A DNA stretch of 64,000 nucleotides from Fibrella aquatilis. Its GTDB lineage: Bacteria; Bacteroidota; Bacteroidia; Cytophagales; Spirosomataceae. Positions 1 through 8,404 of the stretch are shown here, in pieces. The DNA is taken from assembly GCF_017353255.1 (NCBI RefSeq), contig NZ_JAFMYU010000026.1:1-64000 (forward strand), read 5' to 3'. The position numbers and the translations under genes were made by a program. The notes under the pieces were generated by a model. It searched no databases and was not told the DNA's origin. It saw only the letters and a list, made by a program, of their open reading frames with translations. Positions within the stretch are counted from its first letter, which is position 1, and each line of letters starts with the position of its first letter.

Positions 1-12
1 GCGCGAAGCCAC

Positions 13-75
13 TACAACAGAGAGCGGCCCGGCGGCATACCAATCTGGTATGCCGCCGGGCCGCTCTCTGTTGTA
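13..75. terminator. Perfect 30-bp inverted repeat, 3-nt loop
   Basis: Arms at 13-42 and 46-75 are exact reverse complements around the loop atc. The hairpin begins just past the stop codon of the minus-strand gene ending at 84, so it is placed to act as its terminator. There is no T-run, so this is either a factor-assisted terminator or an intergenic palindrome of another kind. The 7-bp periodicity seen in other palindromes of this window is not evident here. Confidence 0.6.
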
Positions 76-83
76 TCCTATTT

Positions 84-833
84 CTACAAAATACCCTTCG
101 CGAAGTTAAGTACGCCGCCCAGCTGATTGCGCACGGCGGGCTCGGCGGCGGCACCAGCGCCACCGCTTAGGCTACTTACCCCCGACAGCGCACCGCTGAT
201 GAGCGAACCGCCCGTGCTGGCGGCATCACCACCAAGGCTGGGCAGACCACCCTTCAGCAGGTTCAGGCCACCCGTGAGCGCCCCCGCCGAGCTAAGCAGG
301 CTACCCCCGCCACCCAGCAGGTTGCTGATCTGGTTGGCACCGAGAGCCATTTTCACCAGCGAAACAGCTTTGCTGATCACCGCTCCTTTCACCAGGCCGC
401 TTTGCACACCAGGAATCAGTTTACGCAAATTACCGGCCTGGTTCATGAGTTTCCCCTTGAAATCGCCTTTACTGGTGGCGGCCTGCGCTTCGGCGGCATC
501 GGCACCAGCTTTCAGCGCACTGGCAGCGGCACTTTTGTCGCCCTTATCGCTGGCAGCCACGGCCTGATCAAGCGTGGTGGCGGCCGAATCGGCGGGGGTG
601 GCCACAGTAGTCATGGCTATAGTGGTCGATATTGGGGCCGTGGCGCTGGCGGGCATGGTGGCAGTCGGTGCAGGCACCGGGGCGGTTGTAGCAGCTGGGG
701 CCGGCATAGACGCTGGTTTAGGAGGCACAGTGGTGGGTGCTTTGGGCACCGAACCGGGCAATTGAGCATAAGCCGTACCTGTAAGGAGCAATGCCAGCAC
801 GGTTACGGGATGAATAAACTGATTGTAGGTCAT
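84..833 (-). CDS. Secreted Ala/Ser/Gly-rich hypothetical protein
   Basis: Function not recognised. The start at 833 is preferred over an upstream in-frame ATG (878) because it opens a clean signal peptide (MTYNQFIHPVTVLALLL, cleavage near AYA-Q). After it comes a Pro/Ala/Thr-rich segment (about residues 25-75), an Ala/Lys-rich segment that may be helical, and a C-terminal half rich in Gly, Ser and Leu (GGGGSLLSSAGALTGG-like). This composition suggests an exported low-complexity protein, possibly surface associated. It is divergent from the lactonase-like gene at 928, and its 3' end abuts the hairpin at 13-75. The biased composition makes homology inference unsafe. Confidence 0.6.
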   Translation of the reverse strand: MTYNQFIHPVTVLALLLTGTAYAQLPGSVPKAPTTVPPKPASMPAPAATTAPVPAPTATMPASATAPISTTIAMTTVATPADSAATTLDQAVAASDKGDKSAAASALKAGADAAEAQAATSKGDFKGKLMNQAGNLRKLIPGVQSGLVKGAVISKAVSLVKMALGANQISNLLGGGGSLLSSAGALTGGLNLLKGGLPSLGGDAASTGGSLISGALSGVSSLSGGAGAAAEPAVRNQLGGVLNFAKGIL

Positions 834-927
834 AGACAAGATGGTTTGTGCAACGATATTGCCGAAAGGTTTTGGCAATACCTACCGCGTAGAGACAATT
901 TAACCGCGTTTTAGTAACGCAACCTAC

Positions 928-2064
928 ATGAATATACCCACCTTACTTAGTGCACTTTTAGTTATCGGTACTACGGCTATGGCCCAATCCACTCCCCCCA
1001 CCGACCGACTGTATGTTGGCACTTACTCCACCCGGGGCAGCGAGGGCATTTATGTGGTGGAGCTGAACCGACAAACGGGCGAACTGCGGCAGACGGGGTC
1101 AGCGAAAAATGACCTGAATCCGTCGTTTCTGGCCCTGCACCCCACCAAGCGGTTTTTGTATGCAGGCAACGAAGGCAGCAAGGGCCTTAACGCCGTGGCA
1201 GCCTACGCAATCAATGCCAAAACGGGCAACCTAACCCTACTGAACCAGCAACCCGCCCAAGGCGGCGGTCCGTGCTACATCAGCCTCGACAAAACGGGCA
1301 AGCTCGCCTTCACAGCGGCCTATGGGGGCGGGGCATTTAACGCCTTTGCCGTAGAAGCCGACGGCAAGATTGGCCCTTCGGTAAAAGCCGAGATGTACCA
1401 CGGCAGCAACGCGGCCAATCCCCGTCAGGATGCCCCCCATGCCCATTCGGCTACGGTTTCGCCCGACGGCAAGACGGTCTACGTTTGCGATCTAGGCAAT
1501 GACCGGGTATATCAGTACGCGATTGATGCCTCCTCGAAAACACCCGTAACGCCGCTTAATCCTGCTTTTGTGACGGTCAAAGCCGAGTCTGGCCCGCGCC
1601 ACATGGCTATCAGCGCCAACGGCAAGTTTGCGTACCTGGTTGAAGAGCTTAGCTCGTCGGTGGCCACCTTTAGCCGCAACACCAAAACGGGCAATCTGAC
1701 GCTGCTTCAGGACGGTGTGCAGACCCTGCCAGTTAGCTTTACGGGCAGGAGTAAAAACACCTCCGCCGACATTCACCTCGACCCGTCGGGCCGTTTTCTA
1801 TACCAGTCGAACCGGGGGCTGGATGCGCTTTCGGTGCTGCAAGTGGAAGCCGACGGTAAGCTGACCTTGCTGGGCCACACACCCACGGGCGGCAAAACGC
1901 CCCGCAACTTCTGGATGGATCCCCGCGGCGAATTCATCATTGTGGCCAACCAAATGACCGACAACCTGGTTTCGTTCCGCCGCGATGCCAAAACGGGCCT
2001 GCTCACCCCCACCGGCCACGAACTTAAAATTCCTTCCCCTGTCTGTGTTATTTCAGGGCAGTAA
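928..2064 (+). CDS. Lactonase family beta-propeller protein (6-phosphogluconolactonase-like)
   Basis: A 378-residue protein with an N-terminal signal peptide (cleavage near AMAQ) followed by the repeated propeller blades of the YbhE/Pgl-type lactonase family. The family start signature LYVGTYSTRGSEGIYVVEL is at about residues 28-46. Recurrent strands of the type PSFLALHPTKRFLYAGNE and HLDPSGRFLYQSNRG mark successive blades. Cytosolic members hydrolyse 6-phosphogluconolactone. The signal peptide places this one in the periplasm or outside, so the substrate is probably another sugar lactone (inference). The next gene on the same strand starts 13 bp after the stop and also looks carbohydrate related. 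Confidence 0.85.
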   Translation: MNIPTLLSALLVIGTTAMAQSTPPTDRLYVGTYSTRGSEGIYVVELNRQTGELRQTGSAKNDLNPSFLALHPTKRFLYAGNEGSKGLNAVAAYAINAKTGNLTLLNQQPAQGGGPCYISLDKTGKLAFTAAYGGGAFNAFAVEADGKIGPSVKAEMYHGSNAANPRQDAPHAHSATVSPDGKTVYVCDLGNDRVYQYAIDASSKTPVTPLNPAFVTVKAESGPRHMAISANGKFAYLVEELSSSVATFSRNTKTGNLTLLQDGVQTLPVSFTGRSKNTSADIHLDPSGRFLYQSNRGLDALSVLQVEADGKLTLLGHTPTGGKTPRNFWMDPRGEFIIVANQMTDNLVSFRRDAKTGLLTPTGHELKIPSPVCVISGQ

Positions 2065-2077
2065 ACTCAACCCCCTC

Positions 2078-2674
2078 ATGTTCAAATTACTCCCCCTTAT
2101 TGCCCTTACCGGCCTGCTCATCAGCGCCGCACCTACTAAGAAAGTAACCCTGTTCAACGGCAAAGACCTGACGGGCTGGAAGATCTACGGCACCGAGAAA
2201 TGGTACGTCGACGGTGGCGAGCTGGTGTGCGAAAGTGGCCCCGACAAACAGTACGGCTACCTGGCTACGGAGGCTCCTTACAAAAACTTCGACCTGTCGC
2301 TGCAATTCAAGCAGGAAGCCAACGGCAACAGCGGCGTGTTTTTCCGGTCGAGTATAGAAGGCACCAAAATCAGCGGCTGGCAGGTGGAAGTGGCCCCCAA
2401 AGACCATGACACGGGCGGCATCTACGAATCGTATGGCCGGGGCTGGCTGGAGCAGATTCCGCCCGAAAAAGAGACCATCCTGAAACCCGGCGAGTGGAAC
2501 ACGCTCCGCATCCGGGTAGAAGGCGACCACGTGCAGACGTTCCTCAACAAGCAGCCGATGGTGGATATGCACGACGCCAAAATCGGGGCCGCCAACGGCT
2601 CCATCGCCCTGCAAATCCACGACGGCGGCGGTATCAAAGTCCGCTGGCGCAAGCTGGTACTGAAGGAGTTATAG
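2078..2674 (+). CDS. DUF1080 / 3-keto-disaccharide hydrolase domain protein
   Basis: A 198-residue secreted protein. The ATG at 2078 is chosen because it starts a signal peptide (MFKLLPLIALTGLLISAAP); a longer frame back to 1985 would overlap the preceding gene. The mature protein opens with the family signature VTLFNGKDLTGWKIYGTEKW and keeps NSGVFFRS and the GWQVEVAPKDHD region, as in the concanavalin-like DUF1080 fold. Members cleave 3-keto-glycosides or occur as secreted glycan-binding modules. It probably forms a transcription unit with the lactonase-like gene 13 bp upstream. Its TAG stop lies inside the left arm of a perfect palindrome. Confidence 0.85.
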   Translation: MFKLLPLIALTGLLISAAPTKKVTLFNGKDLTGWKIYGTEKWYVDGGELVCESGPDKQYGYLATEAPYKNFDLSLQFKQEANGNSGVFFRSSIEGTKISGWQVEVAPKDHDTGGIYESYGRGWLEQIPPEKETILKPGEWNTLRIRVEGDHVQTFLNKQPMVDMHDAKIGAANGSIALQIHDGGGIKVRWRKLVLKEL

Positions 2675-2798
2675 CCAAGAGCAGAGAGCCAAGAGGTAAG
2701 AGTCAAGAAGCAAGAAAGGGGCTGACGCGAGCATACTTGTGCGTCAGCCCCTTTCTTGCTTCTTGACTCTTACCTCTTGGCTCTCTGCTCTTGGCTAT
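2671..2798. repeat. Heptad-armed palindrome A (58-bp perfect arms)
   Basis: Arms 2671-2728 and 2741-2798 are exact reverse complements (58 of 58) around a 12-nt loop. Each arm reads as consecutive 7-bp units related to agccaag. The apex is ggggctgacgc, loop gagcatacttgt, gcgtcagcccc. It fills the whole space between two convergent genes, and both TAG stop codons lie inside the arms. It is likely a bidirectional terminator at RNA level. Confidence 0.9.
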
Positions 2799-3922
2799 TT
2801 CAAATCAACATACGACATCGTGTGGACCTCGTCGGCTTTGGTGTTGACGAAGTGTTTTTCGGGCTTGTCGAAGTTGGAGATGTAAAGGCGCTTGCCTTTG
2901 AGGAGTACCTCAGCGGGTTGGTCGAGGCGACCGTCGTGGCCATCGGTGTCCCCATTTTGGGCCAGGGTGGCCACAGTGCCGTTAGTCAGGTTGACCGTCA
3001 TGATCGCGTTTTCGCGTGAGTTGCAGAGATACATGGTGTTGGTGGTCCGGTCAATGATAAGGCCATCCACGCAGGGCACGGGCTTGCTCACGGTCAATTT
3101 CTCATTGCTAGCCAACGAGCCGTCGGGCTTCAGGGTCAACTTGTAGAGTGTGCCATCGCCGAACGAGCCGGTGTAGAAATTTCCTTTTTCGTCGTAATCC
3201 AACCCGTCGGCTCCATTGGTGACACCCGTTTCGTTGACGGTTGTTTTAAACGTAGCCAACACGTGCGGGTCCATGCTGTTGGGCTTCAGTTTGATCTCAC
3301 CCTTATTGAGATCGGCCAGTTTGAAGTGAAATACGGCGCTACCCAGGTCGTCGCCGGGGCTGCTGTTCCACTTACTGTCGGTAACGTAGATCGTGTTGCC
3401 GCGCCACACCACCGCGTTCGACAAACCGAAGCCCGTAACGACCGGCGTGACAGCCCCCACTTTGCCATTTTTCATCTCGATCCGCATCAGCCGTGACTTG
3501 AAGTCCTTGCTGTTTTCGTACTGATTGTCTGCATAGTACAGATTGCCGTCGGGGCCAAAGGCCAGGTCCATGGGGCAGGCGTGTTTGGTGTCGGGGTGGG
3601 CGGGCAGGCTGCTCACAAACTGCGCCGAGTCGCCCACGATCTTGGCCAGTACACCCGGATAGGTGTTGTTGGCCAGATTGGGTATCGACAGATAGACGGT
3701 GCCATCGGGAGCCAGGACCAGGCCGTCGGGGGTGTTATACTTGGCGGGCAGCGTAGTCATCAGCACCGGCGACCCCACTGTGGGCACAGTGCTGTCTGTA
3801 GCCGAGGCGGCCGAATCGGCGGTTTGCGCGGTCCCGTTAGTGGCCGTATCGGTTTTTTGGGTTTGCTGGCAAGCCGCCAGTCCGCCGGCGAGCAGGCCGA
3901 GCGAGATCAGATAACGAATCAT
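2795..3922 (-). CDS. SMP-30/gluconolactonase-like lipoprotein
   Basis: The start at 3922 gives a lipoprotein signal (MIRYLISLGLLAGGLAACQQ, lipobox LAAC), followed by a Thr/Ala/Asp-rich linker and a six-bladed propeller of the SMP-30/gluconolactonase/LRE type. Recurrent blade strands are PDGLVLAPDGTVYLSIPN, MDLAFGPDGNLYYADNQYE and GADGLDYDEKGNFYTGSF. Such proteins are often lactonases or metal-dependent esterases; the substrate here is unknown. The mature protein should be anchored in a membrane. An in-frame extension to 4030 lacks signal features and was rejected. It converges on the DUF1080 gene, sharing palindrome A. Confidence 0.8.
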   Translation of the reverse strand: MIRYLISLGLLAGGLAACQQTQKTDTATNGTAQTADSAASATDSTVPTVGSPVLMTTLPAKYNTPDGLVLAPDGTVYLSIPNLANNTYPGVLAKIVGDSAQFVSSLPAHPDTKHACPMDLAFGPDGNLYYADNQYENSKDFKSRLMRIEMKNGKVGAVTPVVTGFGLSNAVVWRGNTIYVTDSKWNSSPGDDLGSAVFHFKLADLNKGEIKLKPNSMDPHVLATFKTTVNETGVTNGADGLDYDEKGNFYTGSFGDGTLYKLTLKPDGSLASNEKLTVSKPVPCVDGLIIDRTTNTMYLCNSRENAIMTVNLTNGTVATLAQNGDTDGHDGRLDQPAEVLLKGKRLYISNFDKPEKHFVNTKADEVHTMSYVDLK

Positions 3923-4163
3923 GTTGTACGTTGAGGTTTGTTTACCACCACCTAAACCGCGTCGTTGCCGCTTTGTTGAAAAGGCTTTTCGGCGGCTTTT
4001 TTGTGACATCAGGTCTGGTATGCTGGTCAATAATAAGGTGGCTGACCAGCAACCGGCTGATAACTAGTTAAACTACTTAGTCTTTTTGGCTGCATTTTTG
4101 CCCTACCATTACTGTTGGTAGTGGTTACCACGCTGTCATTGTTCATACCCTATACACGCTTAT

Positions 4164-5348
4164 ATGAGTACCCCCTTACAACGTTTTTTTGCGAGTCTGC
4201 TTTATTTAGTTGTCGTTGCCTGTAAGCCCATAGATCCACAACCAGATACTATTTTGAGTAGCGCCACCAAAGTTGGCTTTTATACAAATGCGGCCCTCAA
4301 AAGCCTTAAATCTTCTAACGACTCGCTGATCTACAGACCGGGTGATTACGAGATAACCGTATATCGACTGGTTTACAAAACAACCCTTGAAGACGGTATT
4401 CAGGTAACGGCATCGGGCATCGTATGTGTGCCTAAACAGCTCAGCGTCACGGCAAAGGCCTATCCTCTATTGAGCTTTCAGCACGGAACTGCATTTACCA
4501 GTGGCGACGCACTGGCCAACAGTAATCTGGCTGTTGCGGCTTTTTCGTACCCCCTCCTCTACGCCACCTACGGCTATATTGTGGCTTGCCCCGACTACAT
4601 CGGCTACGGCGAAGCCCGGCGGCAATTACCACACCGGTATGAGCACCGCCAAACGCTGGCGCAAGCTACGGTAGACATGCTCCTAGCTACGCAGGAATTT
4701 ATGGCGAATGAAGGCATTAAGTCTACACCACAGACATTCCTGACGGGCTATTCGGAAGGAGGCTATGCCAGCCTGGCAGCGCAGAAACTGATCGAAGAAA
4801 AGTATGCCGACAAGATTAACCTGGCCGGGTCGAGTTGCGGGGCGGGGCCTTATGCTATGTCGGCATTTTTTGACTACGTCACCCACAAGCCAACCGTGGG
4901 CGGGGTAGCTAACCAGATTTACGCCTGGCAAACGCTGTCGTACAACAGCATCTACAACGTCAACAAGCCGATCAGCTATTATTTCAAATCGCCCTACGCT
5001 GAGCAAATTGGCGTCTCGCTGGACAACGCCCGCAGGATTACCGTCAGCTTCGACAAAATCTGCACTGACGAGTTCCGCGCTGACGTGCAAAATAATTCCT
5101 CAGTCTTTGGTAAGGCGCTGGCCGACAATGACCTTCTAAGCTGGAGCACACAGACACCTACGCGCCTGATTCACAGCCAGCAAGACGAGATTATTCCGTA
5201 CCTGACCACGCAGCAGGTCTACAACGCCCTCACCAAAAATGGCTCGAAAAAGCTGAACCTGGTCTCCTTCAAAACCGGCTACCACATCCCCATCGACGTT
5301 ATCGCCCTCCGCCGGTCGCTGGAGTGGTTTCAAAGCCTGAGGGAGTGA
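4164..5348 (+). CDS. Alpha/beta-hydrolase lipoprotein, secretory lipase-like
   Basis: A 394-residue lipoprotein (signal ending LVVVACKP, lipobox VVAC) with an alpha/beta-hydrolase fold. The nucleophile elbow is GYSEGG with Ser197. An oxyanion-region strand SFQHGTAF lies near residue 107, and the segment CPDYIGYGEARR matches the family of secretory lipases and related esterases. The likely acid and base are Asp in HSQQDEIIP and His in TGYHIPI near the C terminus. It should hydrolyse ester substrates at the cell envelope. It is monocistronic, convergent with dnaG, and the space between is occupied by palindrome B. Confidence 0.8.
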   Translation: MSTPLQRFFASLLYLVVVACKPIDPQPDTILSSATKVGFYTNAALKSLKSSNDSLIYRPGDYEITVYRLVYKTTLEDGIQVTASGIVCVPKQLSVTAKAYPLLSFQHGTAFTSGDALANSNLAVAAFSYPLLYATYGYIVACPDYIGYGEARRQLPHRYEHRQTLAQATVDMLLATQEFMANEGIKSTPQTFLTGYSEGGYASLAAQKLIEEKYADKINLAGSSCGAGPYAMSAFFDYVTHKPTVGGVANQIYAWQTLSYNSIYNVNKPISYYFKSPYAEQIGVSLDNARRITVSFDKICTDEFRADVQNNSSVFGKALADNDLLSWSTQTPTRLIHSQQDEIIPYLTTQQVYNALTKNGSKKLNLVSFKTGYHIPIDVIALRRSLEWFQSLRE

Positions 5349-5350
5349 AG

Positions 5351-5452
5351 GGATTTACGAATGACGATGTACGATGTACGATTTATTGCTGACGCGAGAG
5401 TATGCTGGCGTCAGCAATAAATCGTACATCGTACATCGTCATTCGTAAATCC
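5351..5452. repeat. Heptad-armed palindrome B (45-bp perfect arms)
   Basis: Arms 5351-5395 and 5408-5452 are exact reverse complements around a 12-nt loop. The left arm from 5352 reads as tandem 7-bp units of the form gatKtac (gatttac, gatgtac twice, gatttat). The apex attgctgacgc / loop gagagtatgctg / gcgtcagcaat closely resembles that of palindromes A and E. It fills the gap between the stop codons of the convergent hydrolase gene and dnaG. Confidence 0.9.
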
Positions 5453-5454
5453 TT

Positions 5455-7545
5455 TCATCCCGAAATAACCGTTCCCAGCAGGCGGGCGATTTCTACGTCC
5501 ACCCGCTTGAAATGCATATAGTCGGCCATGAGGCGGTCCGATTCGTCGGCATCGGTGGTGATGCGGATTTGCTGGAGCAGGTCGTGCATTCGGGCTTCGG
5601 CCAAGAGCTTTTTCAGGCGCAGGATATTCCCATAGGCGGCTTCGGCCAATACGCCCGTGTCTTCTTCCGATGGTACGAAGATCTTGTGCTTTTCTTCCCA
5701 GTTTTCGCTGATTTCGTAGCGCTGCGTAGTGAGACTAATAGCCTCATACTGAAACGAATTGGCTTGTTCGGTAGGCAGGTCTACCCGCTGATGCATGAAA
5801 TCGTCGGCCATCAGAACCCGGCCCTGACTAAACGAGTCGCGGAATAGGGTTAGCAGTTGGCCATATGGTTCGTGCTGAAAATCGATGTCGTTCAGTTCGC
5901 TCAGGATATAGTGGCACAGCGACACGCCCGGTTCCAGTTCGCGGGCACCATAGTTCATCAATAACCGAATACATTCTTCTTCCTGGTAAGCTAGCGGAGG
6001 TCGATTTTCGCTACCTGCTGGACGTTGGACGTTGGACGCTGGACGTTGGACTTCGCCTGGGGCAGGGTCAATGCCGGCTTCGTCAAGAAGGTCGTTGAAG
6101 AAGTCGTCGGGCGGACCGTCGGAAAAATCGGGGGGGCCAAAGCTGGAGGAGGCCGACGAGCCTGATTGGGGGGCCGGGCGGTTGCGGGCGTCACGCTCCT
6201 GCTGGCGGTCGTGTTCTTTTATCTGCTGATCGCGCTGTTTGCGGATGAGGCGGTTGCTTTCCGAAATCAGCGTTTGCTCATCTACCTTCAGTTGGCGGGC
6301 TGTGGTTTGGAAAAACACCTGCCGCTTAATGGGGTCGGGAATGCGCGAAATACTGCCCACGATCTCGCTGATGACCTCGGCGCGTTTGAACGGATTGTCG
6401 CCCGCGTCTTTGAGCAGGTTGTCGGTTTTAAACGTGATGAAGTCATGTGCGTTTTGCTTGATAAACGCTTTGAAGGCCTCGGCACCCACTTTTCGCACGA
6501 AACTGTCGGGGTCGTCGCCGTCGGGGAACATCACCACGCTCACGTTCAGGCCCTCTTCCAGCACCATGTCAAGTCCGCGCAGAGCCGCTTTCACGCCCGC
6601 CGCGTCGCCGTCATACAGGATCGTGACGTTGGGCGTAAACCGGCTGATGAGCCGAATCTGCTCTATCGTGAGCGACGTACCCGACGAGGCCACCACGTTT
6701 TTGATACCCGCCTGATGCAGCGAAATCACGTCGGTATACCCTTCCGTTAAATAACAGACGTCTTCCTGCCGAATGGTTTGCTTTGCCTGGAAGATGCCGT
6801 ATAGCACCTGACTTTTGTGATAAACGTCCGTTTCCGGCGAGTTGAGGTACTTGGGTGCCTTGGGGTCGGCTTTCAGAATCCGCGCCCCGAAGGCAATCAC
6901 CCGCCCCGACACGTTGTGGATCGGGAACATGACCCGCCCCCGAAACCGGTCGAAGGTTTTTCCCGACTCTTCGCGCACAATGGTTAGCCCGGCCTTGCTC
7001 AGCACGGTGGGGTTGTAGCCTTTTTTGGTGGCATCGGTGAGCAGGGCATCCCATTGGTCGGGGCTGTAGCCCAGTTCAAACGCGGCGAGGGTGGGGTCTG
7101 AAAAGCCCCGCTCGCGGAAATAGCTCAGGCCAATACCACGCCCTTCGTCGGTTTGGAGCAGGTTTTCCTGGAAAAACGTTTTAGCGTAGTTGAGGGCAAT
7201 GTAAAGGCTCTCGCGCTCGGTTTGGCGGTTTTGCTCTTCGGGCGTGACCTCCTGTTCGGCAATTTCGATGTTGTACTTCTTGGCCAGGTACCGCAATGCC
7301 TCGCCATAGCCGAGGTTCTCGACGTCCATCACAAACCGCACGGGGTCGCCCGCCTTGCCGCAGCCAAAGCACTTATAAATCTGCCGGGCGGGGTTGACGT
7401 TGAAGGAGGGCGTTTTCTCGTTGTGAAACGGGCAACAGGCAATGTAATTGGACCCCCGCCGCTTCAACGACACAAAATCGCCCACCACCTCCAAAATATC
7501 GGCTGCCTGCCGAATCCGCTCTACAGTGTCCTCTGGAATACGCAT
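5455..7545 (-). CDS. dnaG: DNA primase DnaG
   Basis: A 696-residue primase that makes RNA primers for replication. The CHC2 zinc motif is at the N terminus (C38, H41, C59, C62 in CCPFH...KCFGC), then the RNA polymerase domain, then TOPRIM motifs EGYTDVISLHQAG and LYDGDAAGVKAA, then a DnaB-binding C-terminal region. The ATG at 7545 is preferred to a TTG two codons upstream. The linker after TOPRIM (about residues 480-515) is low complexity and contains an in-frame array of 7-bp repeats, giving VQRPA-SNVQRPA in the protein. It lies 34 bp downstream of the PhzF-family gene and may be co-transcribed with it. Confidence 0.97.
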   Translation of the reverse strand: MRIPEDTVERIRQAADILEVVGDFVSLKRRGSNYIACCPFHNEKTPSFNVNPARQIYKCFGCGKAGDPVRFVMDVENLGYGEALRYLAKKYNIEIAEQEVTPEEQNRQTERESLYIALNYAKTFFQENLLQTDEGRGIGLSYFRERGFSDPTLAAFELGYSPDQWDALLTDATKKGYNPTVLSKAGLTIVREESGKTFDRFRGRVMFPIHNVSGRVIAFGARILKADPKAPKYLNSPETDVYHKSQVLYGIFQAKQTIRQEDVCYLTEGYTDVISLHQAGIKNVVASSGTSLTIEQIRLISRFTPNVTILYDGDAAGVKAALRGLDMVLEEGLNVSVVMFPDGDDPDSFVRKVGAEAFKAFIKQNAHDFITFKTDNLLKDAGDNPFKRAEVISEIVGSISRIPDPIKRQVFFQTTARQLKVDEQTLISESNRLIRKQRDQQIKEHDRQQERDARNRPAPQSGSSASSSFGPPDFSDGPPDDFFNDLLDEAGIDPAPGEVQRPASNVQRPAGSENRPPLAYQEEECIRLLMNYGARELEPGVSLCHYILSELNDIDFQHEPYGQLLTLFRDSFSQGRVLMADDFMHQRVDLPTEQANSFQYEAISLTTQRYEISENWEEKHKIFVPSEEDTGVLAEAAYGNILRLKKLLAEARMHDLLQQIRITTDADESDRLMADYMHFKRVDVEIARLLGTVISG
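6014..6055. repeat. In-frame 7-bp tandem array inside dnaG
   Basis: From 6021 the plus strand reads gacgttg, gacgttg, gacgctg, gacgttg, then gacttcg, each exactly 7 bp. It falls in the dnaG linker (about residues 497-508), so three units add seven codons and the frame is kept. There is no complementary arm nearby, so it is a single-arm relative of the intergenic heptad arrays. Confidence 0.85.
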
Positions 7546-7579
7546 AGACAAAGATAAAGAAGGAGTGGCAGTGGGCAGG

Positions 7580-8404
7580 TTATACCAACTCCCCCTTCAA
7601 ATACAACTGCACCTGCCCGGAGATGTCGACACGGTGGCCGGTGGGGGTATCGTGGAGTTTGCAGCGTAGGTAACCGCCGCGTCTGGACAGCTGACGGGCG
7701 GTCAACTCTGTTTTGCTCAGCCGCTCGCCCCAGTAGGGTGCTAGGGTGGTGTGGGCCGAACCCGTTACGGGGTCTTCGTCGATGCCCGACTGCGGCCCGA
7801 AAAACCGCGATACAAAATCGACGTCGGTGCCGGGGGCGGTCACGATGACGCCCCGTGCCGGTACGTTGGCCAACTCCCGGAAATCGGGGGTAAGGGCCTC
7901 CACATCGGCCTGGGTGGCATAAACAACCATAAAATCGGTTTTGCCGCGGTGTACTTCCAGCGGTTTGGGGCCACCTAGCCCGGCCATCAGCGCGGGGGGT
8001 TGGACAGAGGCTTTCAGCAGCACGTCGGCGGGGAAATCGAGTGTCAGCCAGCCGGCCTCGCCCCGACATACCCGCAGTGGCCCACTCCTTGAGTCGAGGG
8101 TGATATGGTCGGCTGACGGCTTGTCTTCCAGGAAAAAGATCACGTAGCCCGTGGCCAGGGTAGCATGGCCGCAAAGGTCTACTTCTACCGTGGGCGTAAA
8201 CCAGCGGATGTGGTAACCGGCCTCGGTGCGGCGGTAGAAGGCTGTTTCGGCCAGGTTATTTTCGGTGGCAATAGCCTGCATCTGCGCGTCGGGGAGCCAG
8301 GCGTCCAGGTGGGTGAGGGGCACCACGGCGGCGGGATTGCCCGCGTAAAGCTGGTCAGTAAAGGCGTCGAGCTGGTAGATTGTCAAGGGAGTAGAAGCAG
8401 TCAT
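7580..8404 (-). CDS. PhzF-family isomerase/epimerase
   Basis: A 274-residue PhzF/diaminopimelate-epimerase-fold protein. The N-terminal signature YQLDAFTDQLYAGNPAAVV, the ATENNLAETAF segment with the conserved catalytic Glu of the family, the RWFTPTVEVDLCGHATLA strand, and the C-terminal GIDEDPVTGSAHTTLAPYW are all present. PhzF itself isomerises a phenazine precursor, but no phenazine cluster is here, so this is one of the many family members of unknown substrate. Its ATG overlaps the TGA of the upstream lipoprotein gene by 4 bp (ATGA), implying translational coupling. dnaG follows 34 bp downstream. Confidence 0.93.
   Translation of the reverse strand: MTASTPLTIYQLDAFTDQLYAGNPAAVVPLTHLDAWLPDAQMQAIATENNLAETAFYRRTEAGYHIRWFTPTVEVDLCGHATLATGYVIFFLEDKPSADHITLDSRSGPLRVCRGEAGWLTLDFPADVLLKASVQPPALMAGLGGPKPLEVHRGKTDFMVVYATQADVEALTPDFRELANVPARGVIVTAPGTDVDFVSRFFGPQSGIDEDPVTGSAHTTLAPYWGERLSKTELTARQLSRRGGYLRCKLHDTPTGHRVDISGQVQLYLKGELV

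Noticed and set aside
3923-4030. Upstream extension of the SMP-30-like lipoprotein
   Set aside because: The added residues are basic and precede an intact lipobox signal, so they cannot be part of the exported protein.
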